From: Methanosarcina sp. ERenArc_MAG2
GTDB lineage: Archaea > Halobacteriota > Methanosarcinia > Methanosarcinales > Methanosarcinaceae
Reading direction: 5' to 3'
DNA length: 64,000 nt
NCBI GenBank assembly: GCA_023955635.1
Contig: JAMXHR010000017.1
Span: 186,001-250,000, forward strand
The position numbers and the translations under genes were made by a program. Under the pieces are notes generated by a model. It saw nothing but the letters and a program-made list of their open reading frames with translations, ran no database searches and was not told where the DNA came from. Numbering within the stretch: position 1 is the stretch's first letter; every line of letters starts with the position of its first letter. This document shows, piece after piece, positions 19,235 through 28,557 of the stretch.

Positions 19235-19681
19235 GGTATTAACTCTTTTTGGCTGTTGCGATATTCCTGTAAGTAAAGAATCCCATTTAAAGAATTCTGT
19301 CCAAAGAATTCTGTAATATTATCCGGTAATCAAGAGTACATTGTATCCAGTCAGCAAGCAGGCGCATGCAAACACGTTATGGAAGGAAGGTAAATCGACT
19401 TTAGAAAAAAATGTTGAAGCATAAAATATAACTTTGGCTGTCCTAATTTGTGCATGCCTTATTCAACAGGATGACTTATAATAAATAATCATGTCAGTGT
19501 TAATAAATTTAAAGATATAGGTAAAGGAAAATCCAGAGAATTAGACGGCTTTAAGAAGCTCCAGATGTAAAAGAAGGAGGAGAAATAAAAAATAAGAAAA
19601 AGAGAAGACAAAAAAGAATTAAAAAAGGAAGAGTAAAAAAGAAAAAAGGAAGATTTATCGGAAGCTGTCAACTGTATCAGA
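19235..19681. other. Intergenic, purine-rich, no gene
   Basis: 447 bp. The segment 19535-19670 is strongly purine-biased on the plus strand (long A/G runs). It lies just downstream of the FmdE-like gene, whose minus-strand transcript would end in this pyrimidine-rich sequence, a possible termination region. Confidence 0.4.
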
Positions 19682-20851
19682 TCAGGCTTTCTGACCGGGT
19701 TTGGATTCATTAGTCCAGTTACCGACTCCACAAATTCCGTTCTTAGAGGGATTAATACTCTCTGTTGGATTCAGCAACCCAAGAACTATATAGGGATTGG
19801 TGTTTGCCTGTTTCATTTCATTCAAAGTATCGGCATCAATGTCAACGACTGAAATTACCGAAATAAGTCCCTCTGTATCCCAATTTTCTTTGTCCATAAG
19901 CCAGAGATCCATCAAATATTTTGAAATCCATGCCGGATCATCTGCTTTTGCCCCGCATTCCGCACGGACAATATCAAAATCAAACCCAAGAACCACAGCC
20001 TTCATAGTCTCGGTATTTTTATCCGTAACCACAAAGATTCCGGCAGTAGAGTTTCCGATTTTTTCTAATTCTTCATCCGTTAATGAGGATACCCAAACTC
20101 CTCCTTTCCCAGGAGTTGCATCCCAGCGCTTTACGAAAACATCTTCTTTGCACCAGTTAGGGCAGGAGAAAACAGTGTAACTTACTCCTTTCTTAAGTGG
20201 ATAATTTTCTTCCATCCAGTTTGCAAGCACGTAACCGCTGGAAACCCCTGGACAGAAATGATTGTGCAGTTCCAGGCACTGCATAAGCTCATAATCGAGC
20301 TCACCGGTAGCCCAGGCATTAGAAATCGTAAGAATGGCAAACTCGCGCCCGTCAAATACCGTTTCGTTTACTTTTTCATTCCAGGCAGCTCTTGATTCCG
20401 GGCTTTTCGAAAGCGTACAAAAGTCTATGTTTTCCATTACCTGGTAGCTGATCTCACTTTCGTTTTCATATGAAACCTCGATGAAAGTGCAGTTTCCACT
20501 ACATTTGTTGAAAAAGGCAAACCAAAGAGGGGCATTCCTTGCATTCTGAACTACAAGGAGATTCTTCGTATACTGTAGATCTCTTCCATAAAATTCTGAG
20601 TAGAAATCGTCCAGGAAAACATAAGACTCTGCAGGAGAACCTATATCCGTAATAATAAGTGTGTCCTCTGGTCCAACAGCTCCGAGATCTGCTTCGGCTG
20701 CATCAAAGACCTGAGCCATTAACTCCGAGTTATTAACCCCAGCTGCCATCCCTGGAACAGATCCAAGGGAAAAAATAAGGGCTGTCAGGAAAACAAGATA
20801 AATGAATTTTACGCTGGTTTTCCTTAGATTTGTCATACATGCTTTTATCAT
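19682..20851 (-). CDS. Secreted FmdE-domain protein
   Basis: A 389-residue protein with an N-terminal signal segment (SVKFIYLVFLTALIFSLGS, cleavage near GMAAG). The FmdE signature CLELHNHFCPGVSSGYVLANWM-like helix lies near residues 210-231; the named residues are the H-N-H-x-C-P-G core. Additional cysteines (CSGNC, SCPNWC, ECGAK) could bind metal. FmdE (PF02663) was named from the formylmethanofuran dehydrogenase operon, but exported two-domain homologues are common in Methanosarcina and their role is unknown. It is a single gene with a long upstream gap. Confidence 0.8.
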   Translation of the reverse strand: MIKACMTNLRKTSVKFIYLVFLTALIFSLGSVPGMAAGVNNSELMAQVFDAAEADLGAVGPEDTLIITDIGSPAESYVFLDDFYSEFYGRDLQYTKNLLVVQNARNAPLWFAFFNKCSGNCTFIEVSYENESEISYQVMENIDFCTLSKSPESRAAWNEKVNETVFDGREFAILTISNAWATGELDYELMQCLELHNHFCPGVSSGYVLANWMEENYPLKKGVSYTVFSCPNWCKEDVFVKRWDATPGKGGVWVSSLTDEELEKIGNSTAGIFVVTDKNTETMKAVVLGFDFDIVRAECGAKADDPAWISKYLMDLWLMDKENWDTEGLISVISVVDIDADTLNEMKQANTNPYIVLGLLNPTESINPSKNGICGVGNWTNESKPGQKA

Positions 20852-21210
20852 GCTTTTTTCTCCACATTAATTAAACCAAGATCTTCATATTCTGGCTATA
20901 AAAATAATATTTACCAGAAAATATTATTTAATAAATAAGATAAAATGTATTTATAGTGTTTTTTAGTATTACAAAAAAGGATAAATGTGTTACATAAAAC
21001 TTTCGGATTTTGTTAACAGTGAGAATGAGTTGAGGAATATATAAAAAAAGAAATAAAATATAAGAAGTAAGCAAGATAGAGTGGTGAAAAGAAGTTTGAA
21101 GAGAATATGAATAAAGAAGTGGTAAAAATAAGAGCATTATTAAAAATTACGAGGGTATAATAGAAAATAGAAATAATGAAAAATCAATAAAAGTAATAAA
21201 ATAGGAAAAA
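20852..21210. other. AT-rich intergenic region
   Basis: About 360 bp of very AT-rich DNA containing the promoter of the FmdE-like gene's far side and the 3' region of cofD. No gene was seen. Confidence 0.35.
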
Positions 21211-22140
21211 TTAAGGACAGGCAATCGTATCAAAAAGCCCGGTTACAAACTCTGCCAGTTCCCTGCTTTTTTCAGTTGAGGTCATGAGAGTGTCAACACG
21301 GGAGGCACGGCATCCGAGTCTTTCAAATGCGAATTCATCCGCCAGATCTCGCTCATCGAAAACAAAGACGTCCAGAAAGTCCTGATAATATTCCGCAACC
21401 CCCATTGAAGAGACCTCAAGCCCACATGCCTGCATCAGTTTTCCAGCCGGTCCGCTGATAGGAGCATTGCCAATGATTGGGCTGACTGCCACGACGTTTT
21501 TTTTCGCCAGCAGTTCCTTCATGCCTGGCAGGGAAATAATGGGACCTATACTCGTGATCGGGTTACTTGGTCCTATAAGGACATTGTCGTCATTATCCAG
21601 GGCTTCGAGTACCTTTGGAGAAATTGGAGCTTCGGAAACTCCCTTTATGTCAACTCCCAGTACTTCGGGTTCTCCATGTTTCCCGACCCAGAACTCCTGA
21701 AAATGCATGACCCCTTCAGGAGTTTCTATATAAGTGGAGACAGGATCGTCAGACATGGGCAAAATCTGTGCATCAATTCCTAAAATAGACGCAAATTTTA
21801 AAGTTGCTTCTGTAAGGGATACTCCATCCCGGATCAGATCCGAGCGGATAATATGGGTTGCTCTGTCCCTGTCCCCAAGTTTCATGCTTTCCCTGATGCC
21901 AAGTTCCTGCATGCGTTCATGAGTCTGAAAAGTGTCATTTTTTATTCCCCACCATTTGTTCCTGTCGATCTGGTCTGAGAACAGATAGAGCACCGTATCC
22001 AGATCGGGACAAATAAGATTTCCCGAAACCCAGAGATCTTCGGCAGTGTTTACAACAACAGTCAGTTCCTCCGGTGGGAGGAGTTCCTTAAGTCCGTCAA
22101 GGAGCTTTGGAGTTCCGGTACCGCCTGAAAATATAATCAT
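21211..22140 (-). CDS. cofD: 2-phospho-L-lactate transferase CofD
   Basis: A 309-residue enzyme that transfers the phospholactate moiety onto the deazaflavin Fo in coenzyme F420 synthesis. The N-terminal IIFSGGTGTPKLLDGLKE binds the nucleotide. LWVSGNLICPDLDTVLY and LIGPSNPITSIGPI are conserved CofD segments. An upstream in-frame ATG (22278) exists, but the ATG at 22140 gives the canonical CofD N-terminus MIIFSGG, so I chose it. It is divergent from the HD-domain gene (111-bp shared upstream region). Confidence 0.93.
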   Translation of the reverse strand: MIIFSGGTGTPKLLDGLKELLPPEELTVVVNTAEDLWVSGNLICPDLDTVLYLFSDQIDRNKWWGIKNDTFQTHERMQELGIRESMKLGDRDRATHIIRSDLIRDGVSLTEATLKFASILGIDAQILPMSDDPVSTYIETPEGVMHFQEFWVGKHGEPEVLGVDIKGVSEAPISPKVLEALDNDDNVLIGPSNPITSIGPIISLPGMKELLAKKNVVAVSPIIGNAPISGPAGKLMQACGLEVSSMGVAEYYQDFLDVFVFDERDLADEFAFERLGCRASRVDTLMTSTEKSRELAEFVTGLFDTIACP

Positions 22141-22251
22141 GATATACCTCTTCCGGTTTTTGTCCAACTTTCGGGTAGCGGGTTTTCTGCAAAATTTACA
22201 GTACCAGAGTAATAGTAACAGCAATATATAATGAAATCTGTCTAAAGAATA

Positions 22252-23487
22252 ATGAAAGTTGTCCTTGACCCCGTACACGGTTACATCGAACTGGACGATT
22301 TGATTCAGGAACTTCTTGCCACCCCCCAGATGCAGCGCCTCAGAAGGGTAAGACAGCTTGGATTTTCAAACCTTGTTTACCCGGGAGCGAATCACACCCG
22401 CTTTGAACACTCCCTTGGAACAATGCACCTTACATCCATGCTAACTAAAAATCTCGACTCAATTGAAGGGGATAAAAAAACAGAGATAAAAGCTGCATCC
22501 CTTCTGCATGACGTTGGGCACGGACCTTTTTCTCATGTTACCGAGAATATAATTGACAGGTACACGCGGCGCAGGCATGATGATGTAAAGGAAATACTGG
22601 GAAAGGGCGAAATAAGAGAAGTGCTGAACAAATATGGAATTTCCCCAGGAAACCTTGCAAAACACATCAAAGGAGAAACCTCTATAGGGCAGATCCTTAG
22701 CAGTGAGATTGATGTGGACAGAATGGATTATCTTGTCCGGGACGCACATTACACAGGTGTTGCCTTCGGAGTTGTAGATTATAACCGCCTGATAAATCAA
22801 ATGAATTTTTACGAAAACCGGCTCGTTGTTGACTATGGAGGGTTAAAAGCTGCAGAATCTCTTCTGGTCTCCCGCTTCTGGATGAACACATCTGTTTATT
22901 ATCATCACGTAACCAGGATCTCGGAAGCTATGTGTTCCAGAGCAGTGGAATACATGATCGAAAATAAGGAGCTTGACCCGTTAAGGCTCAGACAGATGGA
23001 TGACATAGACCTTGTGGCAGCAATGAGAAATGCAACAGGATCTGGATATGCAGAGGAACTTTCGCGGCAGCTGGATGCACGTAAATTGTATAAGCGGGCC
23101 CTGTATGTAGGACTTGAAGATGTTGGAAAAGGCGTACTCAGGCACCGTGACAGAATACGGAGAGCAGAAAAAGAAATTGCAGAACTAGCCGGGGTTGATC
23201 CGCGGTATGTGCTCTTGGATATTCCAAAGACCCCTGAAATGTTAGAAATGCGGGCCATGATAAAGACTGACCACAAGATGATCCCTCTTAACGAGGCTTC
23301 CCATTTCGTATCCATCCTGCAGGAAGCCCATATGGATAACTGGAGAATGGGGGTATATAGCCTGAGAGAACACTGCGAAGCCGTGGGAAAGGCTGCTAGA
23401 GATTATTTCGATGTTAAAAAAGCCACAAAACAGTTTAAACTGAGTGATATCTCAGATAGAAAAGAAAAAGGGGATTTTCGCTCATAG
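22252..23487 (+). CDS. HD-domain phosphohydrolase (SAMHD1/dGTPase-like)
   Basis: A 411-residue protein with an intact HD metal centre. The residues lie in NHTRFEHSLGT (about 48-58), LLHDVGHGPFSH (about 85-96) and EIDVDRMDYLVRDA (about 153-166). The architecture and length match the SAMHD1-like/COG1078 family, which hydrolyses dNTPs or related phosphate esters. It starts MKVVLDPVHGYIEL with almost no leader, so it may be leaderless. Confidence 0.88.
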   Translation: MKVVLDPVHGYIELDDLIQELLATPQMQRLRRVRQLGFSNLVYPGANHTRFEHSLGTMHLTSMLTKNLDSIEGDKKTEIKAASLLHDVGHGPFSHVTENIIDRYTRRRHDDVKEILGKGEIREVLNKYGISPGNLAKHIKGETSIGQILSSEIDVDRMDYLVRDAHYTGVAFGVVDYNRLINQMNFYENRLVVDYGGLKAAESLLVSRFWMNTSVYYHHVTRISEAMCSRAVEYMIENKELDPLRLRQMDDIDLVAAMRNATGSGYAEELSRQLDARKLYKRALYVGLEDVGKGVLRHRDRIRRAEKEIAELAGVDPRYVLLDIPKTPEMLEMRAMIKTDHKMIPLNEASHFVSILQEAHMDNWRMGVYSLREHCEAVGKAARDYFDVKKATKQFKLSDISDRKEKGDFRS

Positions 23488-23597
23488 TTTGAGGTTTTAA
23501 GAGCCTGAACTTAATAGACGTGGCACCAAATTTATAAAAAGCATAATAAGGCTTGAAATCAAAATCCGGAAAAGCTTGAAACGCTGAGGTAAGAAAT

Positions 23598-23978
23598 TTG
23601 TTTCAGATTAAACGGAAAGTCGGCAGAACCGAAATAATACTTGAAGCAAAGAAAATCGGAGAAGATTACCTGCTGACCCTTACAGGTGGAAGGGAACATG
23701 TGGGAGCTGTCGCCGTAGGGCTTTTTGACGAAAAAAGCCAGAGAACAAGCTCGTCGGTAATAACAATGCCCGGACACCGGGAAGAGCAGCTCGCCCTGGA
23801 TGGGGCGAGGCAGGTAAGCAGAGCCACGGGGAAGACATCGGTATTTGTTGCCGGCATACATCAGGATAATATCAGCCCTGAGGAAATAAGGGATATAGTT
23901 TCAGCCACGGGGGAAATGGTAGAAAGTTTCATCGCTTTTTATGAAAAGAAGGATAAACTGACAGGGAGAGATGAATAA
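23598..23978 (+). CDS. LpdD-like prenylated-flavin partner protein
   Basis: A 126-residue protein from a TTG start. It has an N-terminal beta-rich part (KVGRTEIILEAKKIGEDYLLT), a central HREEQLALDGARQVSRATG segment, and a VFVAGIHQDNIS strand. The fold and context recall the small LpdD/YclD-type proteins that accompany UbiX/UbiD decarboxylases. Its stop overlaps the ubiX ATG (TAATG), implying translational coupling and a shared role in prenyl-FMN handling. The family call rests mainly on context. Confidence 0.6.
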   Translation: MFQIKRKVGRTEIILEAKKIGEDYLLTLTGGREHVGAVAVGLFDEKSQRTSSSVITMPGHREEQLALDGARQVSRATGKTSVFVAGIHQDNISPEEIRDIVSATGEMVESFIAFYEKKDKLTGRDE

Positions 23979-24529
23979 TGGAAATAACGGTAGGGATCAG
24001 CGGAGCCTCAGGGGTCCAGTACGGAATCCACCTTCTTGAAGTGCTGGTGGAAAAAGGGATTAAAACCCATCTGATTTTGACTGACGCCGCAAAGCAGATA
24101 ATCGAAATCGAAACTGATTATACACCCGAGGCAGTGGAAAAACTTGCAACCTGGAATTATTCCCAGAAAGACTTTTCAGCGCCAATAGCCAGCGGTTCTT
24201 ACAGGACTGCAGGAATGGTTATTGCTCCCTGCAGCATGAAAACTCTCGCTGCAGTGGCAAATGGGGTATCCGATACCCTCATTACAAGAGCAGCAGATGT
24301 CTGCCTCAAAGAAGAGAGAAAACTTATCCTGATGACCCGGGAAACTCCTCTTAATCTTATACATATAGAAAACATGCTTCGGGCTAAAAGAGCAGGTGCA
24401 AGTATCCTTCCAGCCTGTCCGGGCTTTTATTCAAGACCCAAAACCCTTGAAGACCTCATAGATATTATGGTGGGGAGGACTCTTGACCTGCTCGGGATAG
24501 AAAACGAGATTTATCGGCGCTGGGAGTGA
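23978..24529 (+). CDS. ubiX: UbiX flavin prenyltransferase
   Basis: A 183-residue flavoprotein that makes prenyl-FMN from FMN and dimethylallyl phosphate for UbiD-type decarboxylases. The FMN-binding start GISGASGVQYGIHLLE, the APCSMKTLAAVANG loop (about residues 86-99) and the MTRETPLNLIHIENM phosphate-binding segment are intact. Length is normal. No ubiD is seen in this window. Confidence 0.9.
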   Translation: MEITVGISGASGVQYGIHLLEVLVEKGIKTHLILTDAAKQIIEIETDYTPEAVEKLATWNYSQKDFSAPIASGSYRTAGMVIAPCSMKTLAAVANGVSDTLITRAADVCLKEERKLILMTRETPLNLIHIENMLRAKRAGASILPACPGFYSRPKTLEDLIDIMVGRTLDLLGIENEIYRRWE

Positions 24530-24652
24530 AGGAAAATAACCTCAGGAAAAACCAGAAATCGAGAAAACAGAGATAAAGAAGAAATAGAAACGAAGAAATA
24601 GAAGGAGTTTCGATGTGCAGAAAAGGAACAACAGACCCATGTTCTAACGAAA

Positions 24653-24662
24653 GCTATATAAA
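24653..24662 (+). promoter_or_regulatory. TATA box of tRNA-Pro
   Basis: GCTATATAAA preceded by purine-rich CGAAA (BRE-like), about 35 bp upstream of the tRNA. A consensus archaeal promoter. Confidence 0.75.
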
Positions 24663-24693
24663 GGATAATCTCCTTTGTGAGGAGGTACCCCTT

Positions 24694-24768
24694 GGGATAG
24701 TAGGGTAGCTTGGTCCATCCTCGAGCGTTTGGGACGCTTGGACCGCGGTTCAAATCCGCGCTATCCCA
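24694..24768 (+). tRNA. tRNA-Pro (TGG anticodon)
   Basis: The acceptor GGGATAG pairs with CTATCCC, discriminator A. The anticodon stem GAGCG/CGCTT encloses loop TTTGGGA (anticodon TGG). The T arm contains GGTTCAAATCC. T-rich sequence follows (24783 on), consistent with termination. Confidence 0.95.
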
Positions 24769-24952
24769 TTTACATATTATTTCGAATTCTTCTTTTTTAG
24801 AACTTTCATTTTTGAAATTTATGTTTTTTTCTTTTTCTTTTTCTCCCATATCACTTTCATGCAGTAGATATGAGTTATTGATCAAATTTTGTAAAAGAGG
24901 GAAATCTGCCTTTTTTGGACAAACTTGTATAATCCTTCTCTTTGTAGTTTTC

Positions 24953-24997
24953 AACTGACTTCCAGGACCCGTTTGTTATAAATTTCTCTTTTGAAAG
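24953..24997 (+). repeat. Dispersed repeat, copy 1
   Basis: AACTGACTTCCAGGACC followed by a TTATAAAT box and a CTCTTTTGAAAG tail. It recurs at 27678 in front of the next surface-protein gene. Confidence 0.5.
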
Positions 24998-25556
24998 CTC
25001 CAGCACAAAACAAGAAATTTACAAAAAGTTAACGTGAATTTTATTTTTAAAGCAAAAATCAGTTCAAATCTTTAACGAAAATACAATTTAGTGTGAGTTT
25101 CCATTTAACTCAATATATACAGGTATAATTATAAAAACCAGACATTCGGGGAAATACATACTAAATTAAATAAGTTTGTAATATATATTTGTGAATACAT
25201 CATCGAAATATTTTTATATCAGTTTACATATAAGATAAATTGTATCTGTATATTTTGCAACATTATATAAATACAAAATATGGGAAAACGGGGATAAAAT
25301 TCACTAATTTGTGTTCGGGTAAAGAATTTGTCTGCCCTAAAATGGTTACTCAAAATAATGGTACATGTAGAGTTTCTAACCTCTGGCTTAGAGAAAATTC
25401 TGCATAAGTAACACATTTTTAGCATTTTGAATTTAACCGAAGACAAATAAGAAATCTTATTGTTAAGTGAATTTTAGCCTGGTAATAATCTAAAAAGACA
25501 GCAGGTTCTCTTGGTTATTTTATGAACCTGAGTTAAGGAAGGCAGATAATTTTTCG

Positions 25557-25581
25557 CTAGCAGGACAAAGCCTCCTGCTAG
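25557..25581. repeat. Perfect hairpin
   Basis: CTAGCAGGA and TCCTGCTAG are exact inverses around a 7-base loop. It lies just upstream of the microsatellite and may be a terminator or regulatory fold. Confidence 0.45.
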
Positions 25582-25613
25582 AGTTTATGAAAAGTAATAA
25601 TAAAATAATGATA

Positions 25614-25679
<66 letters not shown>

Positions 25680-25708
25680 CTGTACGTGTTGAAAGTGAAG
25701 GTAATATA

Positions 25709-27543
25709 GTGAAAATCAACCCAAGAGTGATTTATCTGTCAATAGTTTTTACTTTTCTGCTGATGGCATCAAACGTAGCACTAGCTGATACCACGGAAGC
25801 TGAGAAATTAACAAAGGTAGCATCCAATGTTGCGTATGATTCAAATCCTGTTTGGTCTCCAAATGGGAAAGAAATTCTGTTCTCACGGGAAAGTGGGTTG
25901 TATAAGGTATTTTCAGATGGTTCAGGAGAAAAGAAGCTCACCTCTACAAATGGAAGTAATTTTACATCCGATTATGCATGGTCTCCCGATGGAAGCAAAA
26001 TTTCATATATCGAAAACAGATATGATGATGCTGAGGGACCCAGGAGCGATTTATGGGTAATGAATACAAATGGGAAAGAAAAAACCCAATTGCTCGATAC
26101 GGTATGGTACAGATATTATTATATATACACCTGGTTCCCTAAAGGTTCAAAAATACTCTATGCTGAGATTTATGAAGAGATGGGGGCCCTTATGGAGAAA
26201 TTGATTCAGATGGGTCCGATAAACATGAACTCGGTTACATAGGTATTGCTAACGGTATTGCCTTGTCGCCGGATGCATCGAAAATAACAATTTATGCGCA
26301 CGGACCGGCTGATATTGACTATTATATAGACAATGGAAAGATAGGCAAAGATTTGACTAGATTTCGTCCTGGATTAATTGCTCATCAAACTCAATCCTGG
26401 CAGTCACAGATATGGTCTCCGGATGGTTCAAAAATAGTATACTATGCCGGGAAAGATGAATCCTATTCTGAAGATGAAAACTCAGAAATATATACTATAA
26501 AAACTGACGGTACCGGAAAAACTCAACTTACCTCAGATTCGGCAAACGATAATTCTCCTATTTTTTCACCTGATGGAAGTAAAATCTTATTTATATCGGA
26601 TAAGACTGGAAGTGAAGATATATGGGTTATGAATGCAGATGGAAAAAACCAAATGCAGTTAACATCAGATCCAGCATCAGATTCATTTCCGGCATGGAGT
26701 CCTGATGGCAAAAAAATTGCTTTCTGGTCTGACAGAGGAGGAAGCAATAGTATATACACTCTTACTCTAAAAAATGAAAACCCACCCATTGCTACCTTCT
26801 CCGCATCCCCAACTTCAGGAAATACGCTACTGAAAGTCAGTTTTACTGACAAAAGTACCGGAGCACCCACATCATGGAAATGGAGTTTCGGAGACGGAAC
26901 ATATTCAACAACCAAGAATCCTGCGCACACATACAGTAAAGCAGGAAACTATACTATCAATTTAGAAGCAACAAATGCAGCTGGAACAAATACGAAAACA
27001 ATAAAGAACTATATAATTGTAAAAGCAGCCCCGATAAAACCTGTTGCTACCTTCTCCGCATCCCCAACTTCAGGAAATACGCCACTGAAAGTCAGTTTTA
27101 CTGACAAAAGTACCGGAGCACCCACATCATGGAAATGGAGTTTTGGAGACCGAACAACTTCAACACAAAAAAATCCTGTGCACACATACAGTAAAGCAGG
27201 AAACTATACTGTCAGTTTAGAAGCAACAAATGCAGCTGGAACAAATACGAAAACAATAAAGAACTATATAATTGTAAAAGCAGCCCCGATAAAACCTGTT
27301 GCTGCTTTTTCAGCAGCTTCCACCTCAGGAAAAGTTCCATTGAAGGTACAGTTTACTGACAAAAGTACCGGAGCACCCACATCATGGAAATGGAGTTTCG
27401 GAGACGGAACATATTCAACAACCAAGAATCCTGCGCACACATACAGTAAAGCAGGAAAATATAATGTCAGCTTAACAGTAAAGAATGCTGCAGGAAGCAA
27501 CACTAAAACTATATCTGGATATATTACAGTCTCCAAAAAATGA
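25709..27543 (+). pseudogene. Secreted TolB-type beta-propeller protein with three PKD domains (frameshifted)
   Basis: The joined product is about 611 residues. It has an N-terminal signal peptide (VIYLSIVFTFLLMASNVALA), then repeated propeller blades with WSPDGSKI/FSPDGSKIL motifs, then three PKD domains (each with SFTDKSTGAPTSWKWSFGDG and a HTYSKAGNY strand), the first two nearly identical. The architecture is a typical Methanosarcina surface or S-layer-associated protein. The frame breaks at the G5 run 26182-26186, where one more G restores GGPYGEIDSDG. The GTG start follows a GAAGGT ribosome site and the (TAA)n tract. The near-identical PKD repeats are prone to recombination. Confidence 0.85.
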
Positions 27544-27677
27544 ATTTATTAAATTGAAAAATAATAAAAAAGATCAAGACTAAAGGGTAGTGGGGGATTA
27601 TTTAGCAAATATGACAACAAGATCACATTTGCCTTGTTTTGTCAGATTTGAGAGCTACCTTTATTGCAGTTTTTAGT

Positions 27678-27722
27678 AACTGACTTCCAGGACCAGTTTT
27701 TTATAAATAGCTCTTTCGAAGA
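27678..27722 (+). repeat. Dispersed repeat, copy 2
   Basis: AACTGACTTCCAGGACC, then TTTTTTATAAATAGCTCTTTCGAAG. Matches copy 1 at 24953 over about 40 bp. Confidence 0.5.
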
Positions 27723-28305
27723 AAAGTATTCTATGTTCATCCAAATAAAACTGCGTGTATTCTTATTACAGCTAGCTTTTTAGAAATTGTAAGAAAAATC
27801 TATTGATTCAATTTTATTCAAATACCTAATCCAGTCCGATTCAAGGGGAAAATAAAACAGAGATTCGTACTTATTAAATGTCAAATTTATAAGCGGTCCT
27901 CTAATTCGGTGCGTAACTTAAAACAAAAACCACCAAATTTGAGTTCCTAAGATCGCAGTTCCACGGTTTGATTTTCGTTTTCCCCTATCGAAAAACAATT
28001 TTTTGCATGCCTCAATACAGCTAAGGAAACGTTGTATAATACTTTTCTTTTTGAATTCCTGGTATCAAGCATAAGATTTGCCAACCTCATAAGTATTTTA
28101 TAGAAGGTCATCTATATTTGATAGAACTTATACACTTTGTAAACAAATCAATCACCTGCAGGTCAGTTATAAAATATCATTATTCGGACAGCCAAGTGTT
28201 ATTATACTGTTGACATTACAGGTGCTTGGAAACATGAGTGCGTTAGTTACAAAAGTTATGTTCTTGACCGGAATCCAAAAATCATCAGATTCTGGAACTA
28301 AGAAC

Positions 28306-28429
28306 CTATCCGAAAAGTATTGTGACCTGCTGTAACTTCTACAATTGGCAATATGCACAACTCAACCGATACTCGATATTATCACCTATTGTAATTTCTA
28401 CAACATGTCATTATTGACTTTTCGGATAG
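28306..28429. repeat. MITE-like inverted-repeat element, family C
   Basis: CTATCCGAAAAG at the left and CTTTTCGGATAG at the right are perfect 12-bp inverses around 100 bp of AT-rich DNA. Two direct copies of an ACCTxxTGTAAxTTCTACAA-type motif lie inside (about 28326 and 28384). No coding capacity. Confidence 0.6.
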
Positions 28430-28557
28430 ACTTTAAGTCAAAATATTAAATTTTATTATGTTCTGAATTTTCGATTGGCTCGTCACTTAATACTGAAATA
28501 AGGATAATTTTTGACGATCCCAGAAGATAATAAAAAACCTCTAAAATAGGAATAGTC

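Larger units (their letters stand above)
27544..28557. other. About 1-kb intergenic region with two repeat elements
   Basis: Contains dispersed-repeat copy 2 (27678) and an inverted-repeat element (28306-28429). No gene seen. Confidence 0.45.

Noticed and set aside
19489..19731. 80-codon minus-strand frame after the FmdE-like gene
   Set aside because: Low-complexity S/F/L sequence from the purine-rich tract, overlapping the gene end.
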